Of a stretch of 64,000 nucleotides of DNA, positions 1-9,347 are shown in pieces. Numbering within the stretch: position 1 is the stretch's first letter; every line of letters starts with the position of its first letter. The stretch comes from Vagococcus allomyrinae (GTDB taxonomy: Bacteria; Bacillota; Bacilli; Lactobacillales; Vagococcaceae). Where the stretch lies: positions 124,001 to 188,000 of the forward strand of contig NZ_JAEEGA010000001.1 of assembly GCF_017829975.1 (NCBI RefSeq), read 5' to 3'. The position numbers and the translations under genes were made by a program. The notes beneath the pieces were generated by a model. The model saw only the letters and a program-made list of their open reading frames with translations, ran no database searches and had not been told where the DNA came from.

Positions 1-57
1 GCTACAGCCGCCGAGAATGAAGGCGGCAAACGCGATGATGATAATGATTTTTTTCAT
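1..57 (-). CDS. Lipoprotein, N-terminal fragment (cut by window edge)
   Basis: Only the first 19 codons are visible. They encode MKK, a run of isoleucines, a short hydrophobic stretch and then LGGC-S, which is a lipoprotein signal peptide ending in a lipobox. An AGGAGG ribosome site sits just upstream (61-66 on the plus strand, reverse complement). It lies 11 bp after the GGDEF-like gene and is probably the last visible gene of the polysaccharide operon. The mature protein is outside the window, so its function cannot be given. Confidence 0.7.
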   Translation of the reverse strand, partial: MKKIIIIIAFAAFILGGCS

Positions 58-68
58 AGATCCTCCTA

Positions 69-920
69 TTACACATCGTATTCCAATTCTTTGATCGCAG
101 CACGCAGATAAGAATAAGGGGTTGGCATGGCTTCTGGCTCATAATGAGAATAAGCAATTTTTATTTCCAACTGAATTCGATGAAGTGTCGAAAATTCATG
201 GGTACTTGTGCTGTAAAGACTCCGGAAGTTATTGATCAGTTCTTCGATAAGGGCTTCTTCTTTAAATATCAGCACTCCGAAGGTCATTTCGACTTCGTCC
301 AAAATATAGATAATCCCAGAATCACCACGACTGGCATTGATGGCATCAACGGTCAGGCGAATGACTTCTTGTTTTTCTTCAGCAGACAGCATTTTTTCCA
401 CTTCTTTCCAGAATTTCATCTGAAAGACAATTAAATAGTTTTCTAAGCCCAACCGACGAGCAGCATCCATAAAGACTTGGGCATCGTCGTTAAAAGCCGT
501 CAAATTACGTAATTTGCTTTTGGCATCGATAATCCCAAGTTTTAAAGATTGAGCCTGTAGTAAGGTGTTTTCCTTTTGTAATTGGCGCATTTGATAGGTC
601 AGTGCGAAGACCAAGGCTGAAAAGATTGGTGTCATAACTAGCCAGAAATAAGTCGGCAAGATAAATATTTGGTCTTTTTTTGCCAGAATTTGATAGAGCG
701 CGTAGCTACCTTGGATAAAGATATAGACTAAATTTAAGGTTAACCCTGTAGTAATGTTGGTAAAGTATGTCACGAGTGCTAAGATCAACGCCAGATTCAT
801 GAAGATGATATTTTGCATCAGATGGCTACTGGTTAATCCGACGAAAACGACCATAATAAAGGTAGCCAACAAAAAGCCTAAGAGGGAGAGGTCTGCTAAT
901 AATTGGGTATTTTTTTTCAT
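69..920 (-). CDS. Membrane protein with degenerate GGDEF domain
   Basis: 283 aa. Residues about 8-105 form several transmembrane segments, followed by a short coiled stretch (about 108-127) and a C-terminal domain of GGDEF size. The entry motif is recognisable (KLRNLTAFNDD resembles the LTGLxNRRxF start of GGDEF domains), but the GG(D/E)EF signature is absent: the equivalent place reads ILDEVEMTFGVLIF. It should not make cyclic di-GMP. In Listeria-type Pss operons a degenerate GGDEF protein acts as the c-di-GMP receptor for the synthase, and a similar role is inferred here. I see no clean RxxD inhibitory site before the signature. It starts 1 bp after the BcsB-like gene stop, so the two are translationally coupled. 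Confidence 0.75.
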   Translation of the reverse strand: MKKNTQLLADLSLLGFLLATFIMVVFVGLTSSHLMQNIIFMNLALILALVTYFTNITTGLTLNLVYIFIQGSYALYQILAKKDQIFILPTYFWLVMTPIFSALVFALTYQMRQLQKENTLLQAQSLKLGIIDAKSKLRNLTAFNDDAQVFMDAARRLGLENYLIVFQMKFWKEVEKMLSAEEKQEVIRLTVDAINASRGDSGIIYILDEVEMTFGVLIFKEEALIEELINNFRSLYSTSTHEFSTLHRIQLEIKIAYSHYEPEAMPTPYSYLRAAIKELEYDV

Positions 921-921
921 A

Positions 922-2997
922 TTAAGCGCCCTTCTTTCGGTGTTTTGTCACAATATAGGCCAAACCAGCAATTAAGGTTCCTGCTACAAAGATCAGCACA
1001 CCGACATAGGTCAGTAGTAAGGAGTTATTTGCCAATTTAGTAGAAGTTCCAACCTGCTCTTTAGCTAATTCTTTTTTGAAGCGGAAGCTATTGATATTGC
1101 CATCTTTGTCTACGATAAAGCCATCTTCGGGGTGTTGGCTAACTTTTTCCTGACTGGACAGTTTTTGTGCGCTGAGATACACGCCACGGCTGGTGGCGCC
1201 CGTTAATACGAGAATTCCTTTGCCTTCTTCATAGGGTGAGAAAATTAATTGACCGGAGCCGATTTCAGCGCCATATTGACTTTCAATACTGATTTTTTCG
1301 TTGGAGACGAGGCGTTTACCTTGATCGTCATAGCGGAAAAACAGTTTGTTGTTAAGGTCTTTAACCACTGTATTGTCCTGATAGCTGCCGAGAACAATCA
1401 AATTGTTGGCTTGCAGGATTTTTTCAGGAACTGTTGAGCCAGCATTGACAAAGACGACATCACCGGTGTTGTCTTGAGCATATCGTCCTAAAAGGTTAAA
1501 GAGGGCCGTGATTGAGCGGTAAATATTTTGATCCACCTTTGCTGGTAATAGGACGGCGACTTGATTGAAACTGCCTTCTCGTAAAAACGGGTAAGGGTAG
1601 TTAGCAAAAACCAAATCCTGACGATCTTTCGTGTGAATCGTCATCGCTGATTCAGGTGCGATGTAAGCCCAAGGCATTTGATCTTGTCGAGGGGTACATG
1701 GCAAATCTTGAATTTCTAATTCAAAGCCAACAGTCAAAGTGAAGTCGCCTGCCACATCTAAATCTTTTGGTACGGTAATGACCAGCTCGTCTTCCCCGGC
1801 TTTGGCTTGTGTTAATTTTTGGCTGCCAATAGGAATGCCGTTAATGCTGATAGTGACCAGTGAGCGATTAAAATCCAAGTTTTCTGAGTAACGGAATTTT
1901 AAGTAAACTTCGCTATTGGTGGCAATTGACCGATTAGAAGGAAGGGATACAAAAAATTGTTTTTCTTGATGAAAAGGTCCCACTAATTTCTCGCCTTGGT
2001 CATTTAGATGAAAAAGCTTTTCAGATTCGATCATAGGTGTGTCTGTCAAAGTATCTTGACCGACGATTTTTTCGTTTTGAGACACTTCTGACATTAATTG
2101 GGAGTTGGCAATAAAGCGACTGCCTTTAATGAGTGCGTCCTCGCTTTCGGCTGTGAGTAATAAAATATCTTGTTGATCACGCTTAATCAGTTTTAGCTGG
2201 GCATCATTCCCTAAATCTTCGACTTCTTTTTGTAGGTCGGCAGGTAGGTTATCGTAAAGGCCAATAATGATTTGATAGGGCACTTGATTAAATTCTTCAT
2301 CAGCTAACTGGGCCACAGGAATGGCTTCGCCATCTTTATTTTCAATTTTGGCGTAGCTTGATAAGACATAGGTGGCACTTTCTAGTTCGGCTGGTTCGGC
2401 TTGACCTGCGACTAAAACGGCCACTTGACGATGGGCAATTGTGTCGACGCCGCTAAATCGCTTGTGAAAATCTTTGATGCTGTCTGTCAGTTCTTGGGTG
2501 CGATAAAGGACCCCAACATTTGAACTGTCAAAAATGTGCAACCAGTCGGCTGGTGTGGTGGTGATTCGACAGACTTCTTCGTCGTCGATGGTATTGACAC
2601 TACCTTGAATAACTAAGGTGTTGACCCCCGTTTTTAGTAATTCTTTAGGAATAGTCAGTTGAACGTGTTGTTTATCTGTTTCAGTTGCGGCCAGTTCTAA
2701 TGAATGAAATTTGGCATCATTGACCACGAAGGTTAAGTTAGAGCGTTCCCGTTTGGTTAATTGTGAGACTTGGTAGTCCAGATTGATCTGGGCTTGGTCC
2801 ACATTCCAGTAATCCAAGACTTGAAAATAAATCGTTTGGCTGGAAAGAGGACCGGTCAGAGATTGATCAGTCTGTTGAAATTCGGTAATAAAGGTCTGTT
2901 GGTTTTTGAGCGGTTCTTCTTCAGCAGTGGCAAGGGTTGGCATGATTAAGACTAACCCCAAGGCCAACAGGCTGAACCAATAGTTAAAACGAGTCAT
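922..2997 (-). CDS. BcsB-like polysaccharide synthase subunit
   Basis: 691 aa. It has an N-terminal signal peptide (cleavage near LATAEEE), a long extracytoplasmic region and one C-terminal transmembrane helix (about 660-685) followed by KHRKKGA. This is the layout of BcsB, the cellulose-synthase partner that guides the nascent glycan outside the membrane. The protein is shorter than Gram-negative BcsB, as expected for Firmicute versions. Start is supported by GGAGGAGAAACA before ATG. It lies directly downstream of the GT2 synthase (39 bp gap), matching the usual BcsA-BcsB order. The polymer is not predictable from sequence: Listeria's related operon makes a ManNAc-Gal polymer, not cellulose. 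Confidence 0.8.
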   Translation of the reverse strand: MTRFNYWFSLLALGLVLIMPTLATAEEEPLKNQQTFITEFQQTDQSLTGPLSSQTIYFQVLDYWNVDQAQINLDYQVSQLTKRERSNLTFVVNDAKFHSLELAATETDKQHVQLTIPKELLKTGVNTLVIQGSVNTIDDEEVCRITTTPADWLHIFDSSNVGVLYRTQELTDSIKDFHKRFSGVDTIAHRQVAVLVAGQAEPAELESATYVLSSYAKIENKDGEAIPVAQLADEEFNQVPYQIIIGLYDNLPADLQKEVEDLGNDAQLKLIKRDQQDILLLTAESEDALIKGSRFIANSQLMSEVSQNEKIVGQDTLTDTPMIESEKLFHLNDQGEKLVGPFHQEKQFFVSLPSNRSIATNSEVYLKFRYSENLDFNRSLVTISINGIPIGSQKLTQAKAGEDELVITVPKDLDVAGDFTLTVGFELEIQDLPCTPRQDQMPWAYIAPESAMTIHTKDRQDLVFANYPYPFLREGSFNQVAVLLPAKVDQNIYRSITALFNLLGRYAQDNTGDVVFVNAGSTVPEKILQANNLIVLGSYQDNTVVKDLNNKLFFRYDDQGKRLVSNEKISIESQYGAEIGSGQLIFSPYEEGKGILVLTGATSRGVYLSAQKLSSQEKVSQHPEDGFIVDKDGNINSFRFKKELAKEQVGTSTKLANNSLLLTYVGVLIFVAGTLIAGLAYIVTKHRKKGA

Positions 2998-3036
2998 TGT
3001 TTCTCCTCCAATTATGTAAACTTTTTCGAACTAAGG

Positions 3037-4290
3037 TTATTTAAAGCGTTCGGTTTTATACCACTTAGCTTCCCGTTTAAGCAAGGTTTCACGGATGTAC
3101 ATGACCAAGCCATAGGCGGCGACAACCATCCACATCTGGGCATAGGTAACGTACATCAAGGCGATAATGCCTAGGTTTTCCACACTCATTTCCCCTTTTT
3201 CCGTGGTGATGGTGATAAAGGTCCCGACGATAAACAGAACGATGGCCAACAGCCACAGAAGACCGCTAAAGCCGGCCAAGGTTGTATGGATGTAACCGAA
3301 AATATTCAGAATTAAAATCGTGTCAGAGACTACCAATGAGGTTAGCAGCAGAAAATAAATAGCCAGAAAATAAAGCAAATCGAAGCGAATCTTACGGGCT
3401 TTAGGATCGAACAGCAAGGGCAAGTTTTTTAAGATGACATACACATTGCCTTTAACCCAGCGTGTTCGCTGACGAAACCAAACGCTTATGGTTTGAGGTT
3501 CTTGTTCCCAAGTGACTGCCTTCGGTTGAAATTTAATGCGGTAGCCCATCGTATAGATGCGAAAGCTGATTTCGGTGTCTTCGGCGAGTGCTTTAACATC
3601 CCAACCACCAATGGCTTCGATAATAGACCGACGCAAGATAAAATTAGTGCCAGGAATGGTGCAAAGTTTAAACAGTTGCCAGCGCCCAGCTTGAGCCATC
3701 CACTGAAATGATAGAGTTTCAATATTGATAAAGCGAGTCAACAAGGTGGCATCTCGGTTGCGGGTACGGAATTTACCGACGACGGCACCCAGTGATGGAT
3801 CGTGGGTCAGTTCTGCCACCAGGTATTGCAAGGCATTTCTTTCAGGGGTGTTATCGGCGTCATAAATGGCGATAAGTTCGCCCTGTGCTTGCTTAAAGCC
3901 TAAGTTTAAGGCGTTAGATTTTCCTTTACCACCAGTGATCCCATCGGTGTTAATAATTGTTAAAAGCCGTTCAGGGTGCTTTAACTGGATCCCCTGTAAT
4001 AAGTCGGCACTGTTGTCTGAGGAATTATCATTAATCACGATGATTTCATAGCGATCATGGGGGTAGTTTAACCGCAGAAGGGCCTCTACGGTTTTAACAA
4101 TGACAATTCCTTCATTATGGGCTGGGACCATAATGCTGACAAAAGGTGTTTCTCCTTTAATGGTTGGCGGCTCTGCCCCTTCAATTTTCATGTAATAGAT
4201 GTACCCAGCAATAATTAGGATGACGTTAATTAGTAATAAACTCCAAATCGACAATGTGGCAATTAAAAGTAAATAATCCGCTAAAGTCAT
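3037..4290 (-). CDS. Processive family 2 glycosyltransferase (BcsA-like)
   Basis: 417 aa. Two N-terminal membrane segments, a GT-A catalytic domain (about 50-280) and at least three C-terminal membrane helices (about 300-395). The processive GT2 motifs are visible: VSIMVPAHNE at the nucleotide-binding strand, D in VINDNSSD, the metal-binding DxD in YDADN, the catalytic base in AEDTE and the acceptor motif RQRTRW (QxxRW). It should polymerise a nucleotide sugar and extrude the chain. No PilZ domain follows, unlike Gram-negative BcsA, so any c-di-GMP control must come through another protein, plausibly the degenerate GGDEF protein two genes on. Its ribosome site GGGAGGTGA is embedded in the end of the upstream gene. 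Confidence 0.88.
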   Translation of the reverse strand: MTLADYLLLIATLSIWSLLLINVILIIAGYIYYMKIEGAEPPTIKGETPFVSIMVPAHNEGIVIVKTVEALLRLNYPHDRYEIIVINDNSSDNSADLLQGIQLKHPERLLTIINTDGITGGKGKSNALNLGFKQAQGELIAIYDADNTPERNALQYLVAELTHDPSLGAVVGKFRTRNRDATLLTRFINIETLSFQWMAQAGRWQLFKLCTIPGTNFILRRSIIEAIGGWDVKALAEDTEISFRIYTMGYRIKFQPKAVTWEQEPQTISVWFRQRTRWVKGNVYVILKNLPLLFDPKARKIRFDLLYFLAIYFLLLTSLVVSDTILILNIFGYIHTTLAGFSGLLWLLAIVLFIVGTFITITTEKGEMSVENLGIIALMYVTYAQMWMVVAAYGLVMYIRETLLKREAKWYKTERFK

Positions 4291-4294
4291 CTCG

Positions 4295-5845
4295 TCACCT
4301 CCCGTATTTTCGTCGGTATAAGACGTAGCTGATGATCAGGAAGATTCCCAGTACAATCAAGGTTCCTGTAATAAAGACAGTTAAAATTTTATTTTGAGTA
4401 GCAAAAAAGCTGGTTAGGCTAGTGTCTGGTTTAGCCACTGCTTTTGCTTCGAAAGGAATGGCACTTTCAATCCATTTACGTTGGCCATCCAAAAAGAATT
4501 GCTGATTTTTTACTTCCAGAGTATGACTGTTAGTGACGACTCGATGATCGGTATACAAGGTATTTTCAAAAAGATAAGAAGTAGTGGTTAATCCTGTTAA
4601 GATTCGTTCCAGTCGTTCTTCAGTTTCTGGAAAGGGAATGACTATGGCGGTTGGTGAGAAAAAGACTTTTTCACTGACACCCCACAAATCAATATTACGA
4701 AAACTGTCTGAGTCAAAGCCGACATAAGCTGTTTGATACAATTGATTAGTCGTGGCTTTTAACCGTTCCTGACGGTTTCGGTTAGGCAACAAGATGGTTG
4801 TATCGGCAAAGTTCAAGGCTTGCTCTTGGTAGTCTGCATCTTGATTCCAGTAGGCAGGGGTGGCAATTCCAACAGGGTATACTTTGTTTTCCAAAAAGAA
4901 GGTTAAACTAGTCGCCATCTGCCGCTGGAGAGCGTGTTGATCTTCCCGATTGCTATTTTGGACAAAGGGTGTTTGCAAAAATAAACTGCTGTTTTGAGTG
5001 GAGATTTCTGTTAAAATTTCCAAATAATTATTAGCTGCTTTGGTGTCCAAGTTGTCCCAAATACCAGTGGCACTGATGGCAAATGGCAATCCAGCTGCTT
5101 GTAGCTCTTGTTGGAGAGTTCTTAAAATGCCAAAGTCAGAGACAGGAGTAAAGTCGTCAAAGACGAGTAAAGGGTATTGTCTGACGACTTGGTTGATCCC
5201 TAACCACTCACAAATGACCCGATTGCCAATTAAGTAAGGCAAGCCTGTTGTTTGCCAAAATGGCAAATAGGCTACGCCATCTTGAAGGCTACCATAGGGA
5301 TAGCGGCCTAATTCATTGTTGTAATTGAGACTGCCGTAACTCTTACTGTGCTGATCGTCGACTAAGACGTCAACAGTCACGTTTTGCTGAAGGTTTTCAC
5401 TGGCTTGAAAGGTTAGACTATCCAGACTGGCACTGTCATACAGTCGCTTAAGGGGGGATCCCAAGACTTGACGCCAGCTTTCAGGCAAGTTTTGGCCAAT
5501 GTGAAGCCGTTTTTTTTGATAGAGTTCTCGTTCCTTCAGAAAGGTCTGGTTGTCGATCGGTAAATCGGGTTGGTTAATGATCTCAATTAGTCCGGTATAA
5601 TCTGCCAACTGTCCTGTTTGATAGTCATCGATTGAAAGGGTCGTAACACTAACTTGTAAGCTGGTTAACAGACTTTGCATTAAGTTGATCATCTCATCAC
5701 CCTTTTGTTCCACGGCTAGGCTGTCGTAGACTAGCAGAAGCCGATCTCGGGGCTGAACTGGGTCAATCGTCCCTGCTGTGGCCGTATTTGGATAAGCAAA
5801 GATGAAGACAAGCAGTCCTATTAGCCAAAAGAATCTATTTTTCAT
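4295..5845 (-). CDS. Secreted DUF2334-like (polysaccharide deacetylase-fold) membrane-anchored protein
   Basis: 516 aa from the ATG at 5845. An in-frame ATG 21 bases earlier is less likely because GAGGAGG sits 8 bases before the chosen ATG. There is a clear signal peptide (hydrophobic LIGLLVFIFAYPNTATA), a large extracytoplasmic domain and a C-terminal helix followed by YRRKYGR. The PLLVFDDFTPVSDF segment carries a DD pair like the one that opens DUF2334/polysaccharide-deacetylase domains. Within this operon it may trim or N-deacetylate the exported chain, but that is inference. It overlaps the preceding gene by 11 bp. Confidence 0.6.
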   Translation of the reverse strand: MKNRFFWLIGLLVFIFAYPNTATAGTIDPVQPRDRLLLVYDSLAVEQKGDEMINLMQSLLTSLQVSVTTLSIDDYQTGQLADYTGLIEIINQPDLPIDNQTFLKERELYQKKRLHIGQNLPESWRQVLGSPLKRLYDSASLDSLTFQASENLQQNVTVDVLVDDQHSKSYGSLNYNNELGRYPYGSLQDGVAYLPFWQTTGLPYLIGNRVICEWLGINQVVRQYPLLVFDDFTPVSDFGILRTLQQELQAAGLPFAISATGIWDNLDTKAANNYLEILTEISTQNSSLFLQTPFVQNSNREDQHALQRQMATSLTFFLENKVYPVGIATPAYWNQDADYQEQALNFADTTILLPNRNRQERLKATTNQLYQTAYVGFDSDSFRNIDLWGVSEKVFFSPTAIVIPFPETEERLERILTGLTTTSYLFENTLYTDHRVVTNSHTLEVKNQQFFLDGQRKWIESAIPFEAKAVAKPDTSLTSFFATQNKILTVFITGTLIVLGIFLIISYVLYRRKYGR

Positions 5846-7355
5846 GAGAGACACCTCCTCGTTCATTCATTAAGGGGTCTACCGGTCGCCAGAGATTTCG
5901 GTGAAGTAATTCTGCTAAAGTGAAAATCAGAATTAAATCAAAAATTAAGGGAATGATAAACAGTCGCAGTGTAATGCCGACAATTCCGTAGTTAATGATG
6001 GCTGTTAGGTAGTTCAGATAGGTCATCATTAAAAAGGATAATATAAAAATAGCTGGTAACATTCGCCAACGATTGTGTTGGCGCCAAGATTTAACAATTA
6101 GTGGTACATACAGGATTAAGATAATGAAACTAAAAACCAAATAAAAGCCAAAGGTTTTAGGAAAATAGGCGCTTCTCAACGTTTGATAGCCGTTAAAAAA
6201 GTGGCTTTTAGTTCCAGCAGGTTCTCCCTGACTTTTTTCCAAATTTCCTAGGTTAGGATCTTGCACTTGAGAGACTTGAGGCATGGCCGTCTTCATCAGG
6301 CTGACTAAATGAACGGGGTGTTCCAGATAGTAGGTTAAGAGCCAAAACTGATCGAGAGGCTGATAAAAATCAGTGAAAATTTCATTGCCATCCACGTCGA
6401 TCGGCAAGTATTCAGCAAAGTAATCCTCTCCAGCTACAAGGGCATACTGACTGTTTAATTGTTGATGCTCCAAGTCAATGTCTTGAGTAGTTGATTTCAT
6501 CAGACCTTGGGAAAAAGCTTGGAAATGCTGATAATTACGATTGCCTAAATTAATAAAGGAGAACGTGATACTGGCTCCTAACAGAATGGTGAAGGTGCCA
6601 AATAGAGCGAACATTTTAGTGCTGAAAAGCCGACTGGTAAAACTGATGAGAACTAGCCAAGCCAATAAGAAAAGCACCATGTATAAAAATTGCTGATGGA
6701 GGGTAATCAATAAAAAGGCATTAACTAAAAATAAGCTGAGCATGAATTTGGTTGGATATAATCGTCGATAGAAAGCGATTGATAAGGCAAATAAATACAC
6801 GGTGGTAATCAATACTAGAGCCAAGACGTAAAAGGAATGGAAGTACAGGGTATAGCTAGTGTCTCCCAAAATAAAGACGACCAATAATGCTAGTAGATAA
6901 TCGCTTCGTTGTCTCCCTTTACCGGTAATACTGCTAGTCAGTAAGTAGATCGCCCCTAGATAATAAAGGAGATAAAGGCCGCCTAAAAAACGCATATCAA
7001 AAATAACGTGGCTATAGAAGAGCTTGTTTAAAAACAGGGCCACAGCTAAGAAAGCGGATTGGGAGGAAAGCCAGGTTGAACTATCTGGATTATAATATTG
7101 TAAAATCCCGTACTGGCGAGTGAAATAGCCACTGCCATCTTCTGTAAAGCCTTGTAAGGGATAGAGACCTGCGGCTTCGAACCACTTGTTAAAGTCACCG
7201 TTATTAGCGACGCCATTAGCGGGTAAAACAAATAGAACCCAACTGGTAATCAGCCCGATTAAGATGACGCTTAGCCAGGCTGGTGACAAGTAGGTCTTAA
7301 TAACTTGTTCTATTTTTAAGGTAGTTTGTTTAATTTGCTGATTGATTGCAGGCAA
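5835..7355 (-). CDS. Polytopic membrane protein in the polysaccharide operon
   Basis: 506 aa, with about ten hydrophobic segments from residue 25 to the end and one long external loop (about 285-365). I do not recognise a catalytic motif. The start is probably TTG at 7355: AAGGAGG lies 8 bases upstream, whereas a GTG at 7364 touches the ribosome site. Position between the hydrolase and the DUF2334 gene, and overlap with the latter, place it in the same transcript. It could modify or help export the polymer. No specific function is claimed. Confidence 0.6.
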   Translation of the reverse strand: MPAINQQIKQTTLKIEQVIKTYLSPAWLSVILIGLITSWVLFVLPANGVANNGDFNKWFEAAGLYPLQGFTEDGSGYFTRQYGILQYYNPDSSTWLSSQSAFLAVALFLNKLFYSHVIFDMRFLGGLYLLYYLGAIYLLTSSITGKGRQRSDYLLALLVVFILGDTSYTLYFHSFYVLALVLITTVYLFALSIAFYRRLYPTKFMLSLFLVNAFLLITLHQQFLYMVLFLLAWLVLISFTSRLFSTKMFALFGTFTILLGASITFSFINLGNRNYQHFQAFSQGLMKSTTQDIDLEHQQLNSQYALVAGEDYFAEYLPIDVDGNEIFTDFYQPLDQFWLLTYYLEHPVHLVSLMKTAMPQVSQVQDPNLGNLEKSQGEPAGTKSHFFNGYQTLRSAYFPKTFGFYLVFSFIILILYVPLIVKSWRQHNRWRMLPAIFILSFLMMTYLNYLTAIINYGIVGITLRLFIIPLIFDLILIFTLAELLHRNLWRPVDPLMNERGGVSHEK

Positions 7356-7381
7356 TCGGAGCACCTCCTTGAAGAATACAT

Positions 7382-8569
7382 TTAGGCAGTAGGGTTCGCC
7401 TGATAAGCGAGTAAAGCAAGTAAATTATCAAAGGAATAAAACTCTTGGCTAGCAGCATTCCCAAAAGCGCCATAAAACAGGGAGCTACTGTCAGTCACTT
7501 GAAATTTTTCCATCTGTTTAATGGCTGTCTGATAAAAGTCAACGTCCCCTAAGCGAGCAGCAATAATTGCTGTAAGAGCATAGGCCGCCGTCGATTGATT
7601 GTCATCTACTACTTGGCCATCTTGACTGTAGCGATTGTACAATTTGCCTTTAGCTGTTTGACTTTTTAGGAAAGCGATTGATTCAGGTTGCTGTTTTTCT
7701 TGTCGGACTAAGTGCAAAAGACTAATAAGAGATTCCACAATATTGATTTGTTGTGAGTCTTCGTAACCTTTTGTTTCGTAATTATAACGTGTTTGATAGA
7801 GGGGGAACTCGTCAGAGAGATAGCCTTCTGTCAGAATTTTTTCTTGAGTAGTTAATAATTGCTTCAGACTTTTTTCGTTGAGTGGCAATAACTTTAGTGC
7901 AGCTAGGTCAATGTAGCAAAGGGTAATGTGTTGGCTTTTTTGTTTGCTGCTGCCATCGTAAAAATCAATCAAATGATCATCGATTAAATTGGTTTGACTA
8001 AAGCGTTTGGCATAGGTCTGTGACAAGTTGCGCCAAGAAGAATCTTCAAAGACATCAGCAGCGTGGTCCATGACACGAATAATCCGTAGATCATCAACGG
8101 CTGCATTAACGGGAAATAGTTTTCCTTTAAGTGGCGAATAGCGATAGCTAAAAAAGCTACCATTGTCAAAGGTTCGTTGCATCTTACTGACTTCGCTTTG
8201 AAACAGTTCTTCCATTTGGGCACTTACGGCAAAGGCCATCATAAAACCAGCTGATTCACTTAATATTTCGTGGCCAGTCGCCACCTCTTGATCTTCTTTA
8301 GTCTGTTGGTAATTAGTGAAAACACCGTATTGATCCATCATATTATCTTTGATAAAAGCCAACAGACGATCAATTTTAACATCCCCATGATTGACGTCTA
8401 AAGGTGGCTGCCGACTGACCGAGGTGTTTTCAGCTTCATGATCATCGGGAGCAGGTAAACTGATGGGTGTTTCTTCTCGTTTTGTACTGATGTGAAGGAC
8501 TGAGAAAAAAAGAATAGCGGCAAACATTAAAAATAACAAAACAGCTAACGCTTTCGATTTTTTTTTCAT
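7382..8569 (-). CDS. GH8-like glycoside hydrolase of the polysaccharide operon
   Basis: 395 aa. It has an N-terminal signal anchor (ALAVLLFLMFAAILFFS) and an alpha/alpha-barrel-type domain. HEILSESAGFMMAF matches the GH8 acid motif (SEGQGYGM) and NAAVDDLRII resembles the second GH8 aspartate motif. Cellulose and Pss-type operons often carry a GH8 enzyme (BcsZ, PssZ) that cuts the polymer made by the synthase. It is the first gene of the minus-strand operon, behind a TATAAT box at 8625-8630. ATG at 8569 is preferred over GTG at 8581, which has no ribosome site; the site before 8569 is itself weak. Family assignment is by motif only. Confidence 0.62.
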   Translation of the reverse strand: MKKKSKALAVLLFLMFAAILFFSVLHISTKREETPISLPAPDDHEAENTSVSRQPPLDVNHGDVKIDRLLAFIKDNMMDQYGVFTNYQQTKEDQEVATGHEILSESAGFMMAFAVSAQMEELFQSEVSKMQRTFDNGSFFSYRYSPLKGKLFPVNAAVDDLRIIRVMDHAADVFEDSSWRNLSQTYAKRFSQTNLIDDHLIDFYDGSSKQKSQHITLCYIDLAALKLLPLNEKSLKQLLTTQEKILTEGYLSDEFPLYQTRYNYETKGYEDSQQINIVESLISLLHLVRQEKQQPESIAFLKSQTAKGKLYNRYSQDGQVVDDNQSTAAYALTAIIAARLGDVDFYQTAIKQMEKFQVTDSSSLFYGAFGNAASQEFYSFDNLLALLAYQANPTA

Positions 8570-8581
8570 GATGGTTCCCAC

Positions 8582-9023
8582 TTTATTATGATTTTAAAGG
8601 ACATTAAGTCTCGTTTACCATCATATTATAGTATAAACAGGGGAAATAAGTAAGGGAAAGGGGTTGAAGAGAACTAGCTGACATTAGTGGTAATTTCAAA
8701 AGGGAACAGGAAGTATTGCTCGTCTTAAAGCTGTGAAATCAAGCTATTTACGCGGTTCTTTTAGAAGGTGATAAAAGAACGTCAGTCATAAACGTGTTTT
8801 TTTCAGAAGCAGACTACCTAAAAATTTTGTTTAAAGGTGCCTAATTTGCAAGGTGGAATGAGAGATAAAAGACGAAAACGACAATTGGAAAGTGACAGAT
8901 GTCTGTTTGCTGGTGGCAGCTAACTGGGGTCTGACTAAGAGTAGCAGTAAGTTAAATTGGTTCTTGACCTGAAACCCATACCAGAGAATATACTAGGTGT
9001 AAGAGCGAAAGGTGGTTATTAAC
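8582..9023. other. Intergenic region with operon promoter and one hairpin
   Basis: 440 bp between the divergent polysaccharide operon and the small plus-strand gene. It contains the minus-strand TATAAT listed separately and a perfect 8-bp inverted repeat GTTCTTTT/AAAAGAAC with a 10-base loop near 8756-8781. I found no other gene or RNA. Confidence 0.5.
8625..8653 (-). promoter_or_regulatory. Promoter of the polysaccharide operon
   Basis: On the minus strand, TATAAT (8625-8630) is preceded after 17 bases by TTACTT (8648-8653), a weak -35. The 5' leader to the hydrolase start would be about 50 nt. The -10 is a perfect match; the -35 is poor, so an activator may be needed. Confidence 0.45.
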
Positions 9024-9308
9024 ATGAACTTGATTGTAGAAATGACAGACAAGCTTGGGATGGATTACTATTATGTCAGGATGTATTGTGAAGGCGAGAG
9101 GTTGATGATGGAAACCCCTGATCCTAGGATGAAAGAGTTGAATCGTTGTATGTCTATGAGAGATCTGGAAAAGCTCCATTGGCAAGTCAATGGTAATGTT
9201 CGTCGATTGGTTTTTGTTTATAAAGAAGAAGGATACAGCATTGTGGATGTGGGAGCGGAGTTTGAGCGAGTCATTGTGAGCAAACTTATGGCTCAAAGTC
9301 TGGTATAA
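9024..9308 (+). CDS. Hypothetical protein, 94 aa
   Basis: Small soluble protein (MNLIVEMTDKLG...), charged and rich in methionine, without signal peptide or membrane segment. ATG 9024 is chosen because AAAGGTGG lies 8 bases before it; a GTG at 9012 is inside that ribosome site. I do not recognise the family. Its last codons overlap the promoter of the downstream HAD gene. Confidence 0.55.
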   Translation: MNLIVEMTDKLGMDYYYVRMYCEGERLMMETPDPRMKELNRCMSMRDLEKLHWQVNGNVRRLVFVYKEEGYSIVDVGAEFERVIVSKLMAQSLV

Positions 9309-9309
9309 T
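9301..9309 (+). promoter_or_regulatory. Extended -10 promoter for the HAD phosphatase
   Basis: TGGTATAAT (TGn plus perfect TATAAT) overlaps the stop codon of the preceding gene. No good -35 is seen at 17 bp, as is common with extended -10 promoters. Predicted start about 9316, leader about 30 nt. Confidence 0.55.
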
Positions 9310-9347
9310 GAATCTTGGAACAAATTCTTGAAGTGGAGTGTAAGTAA

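Noticed and set aside
69-920. Active diguanylate cyclase
   Set aside because: The GGDEF signature is missing and no clear RxxD inhibitory site is visible.
9012-9320. The 123-aa minus-strand frame at 8952-9323
   Set aside because: It mirrors the plus-strand gene, has no ribosome site, and the plus strand has an AAAGGTGG-supported start.
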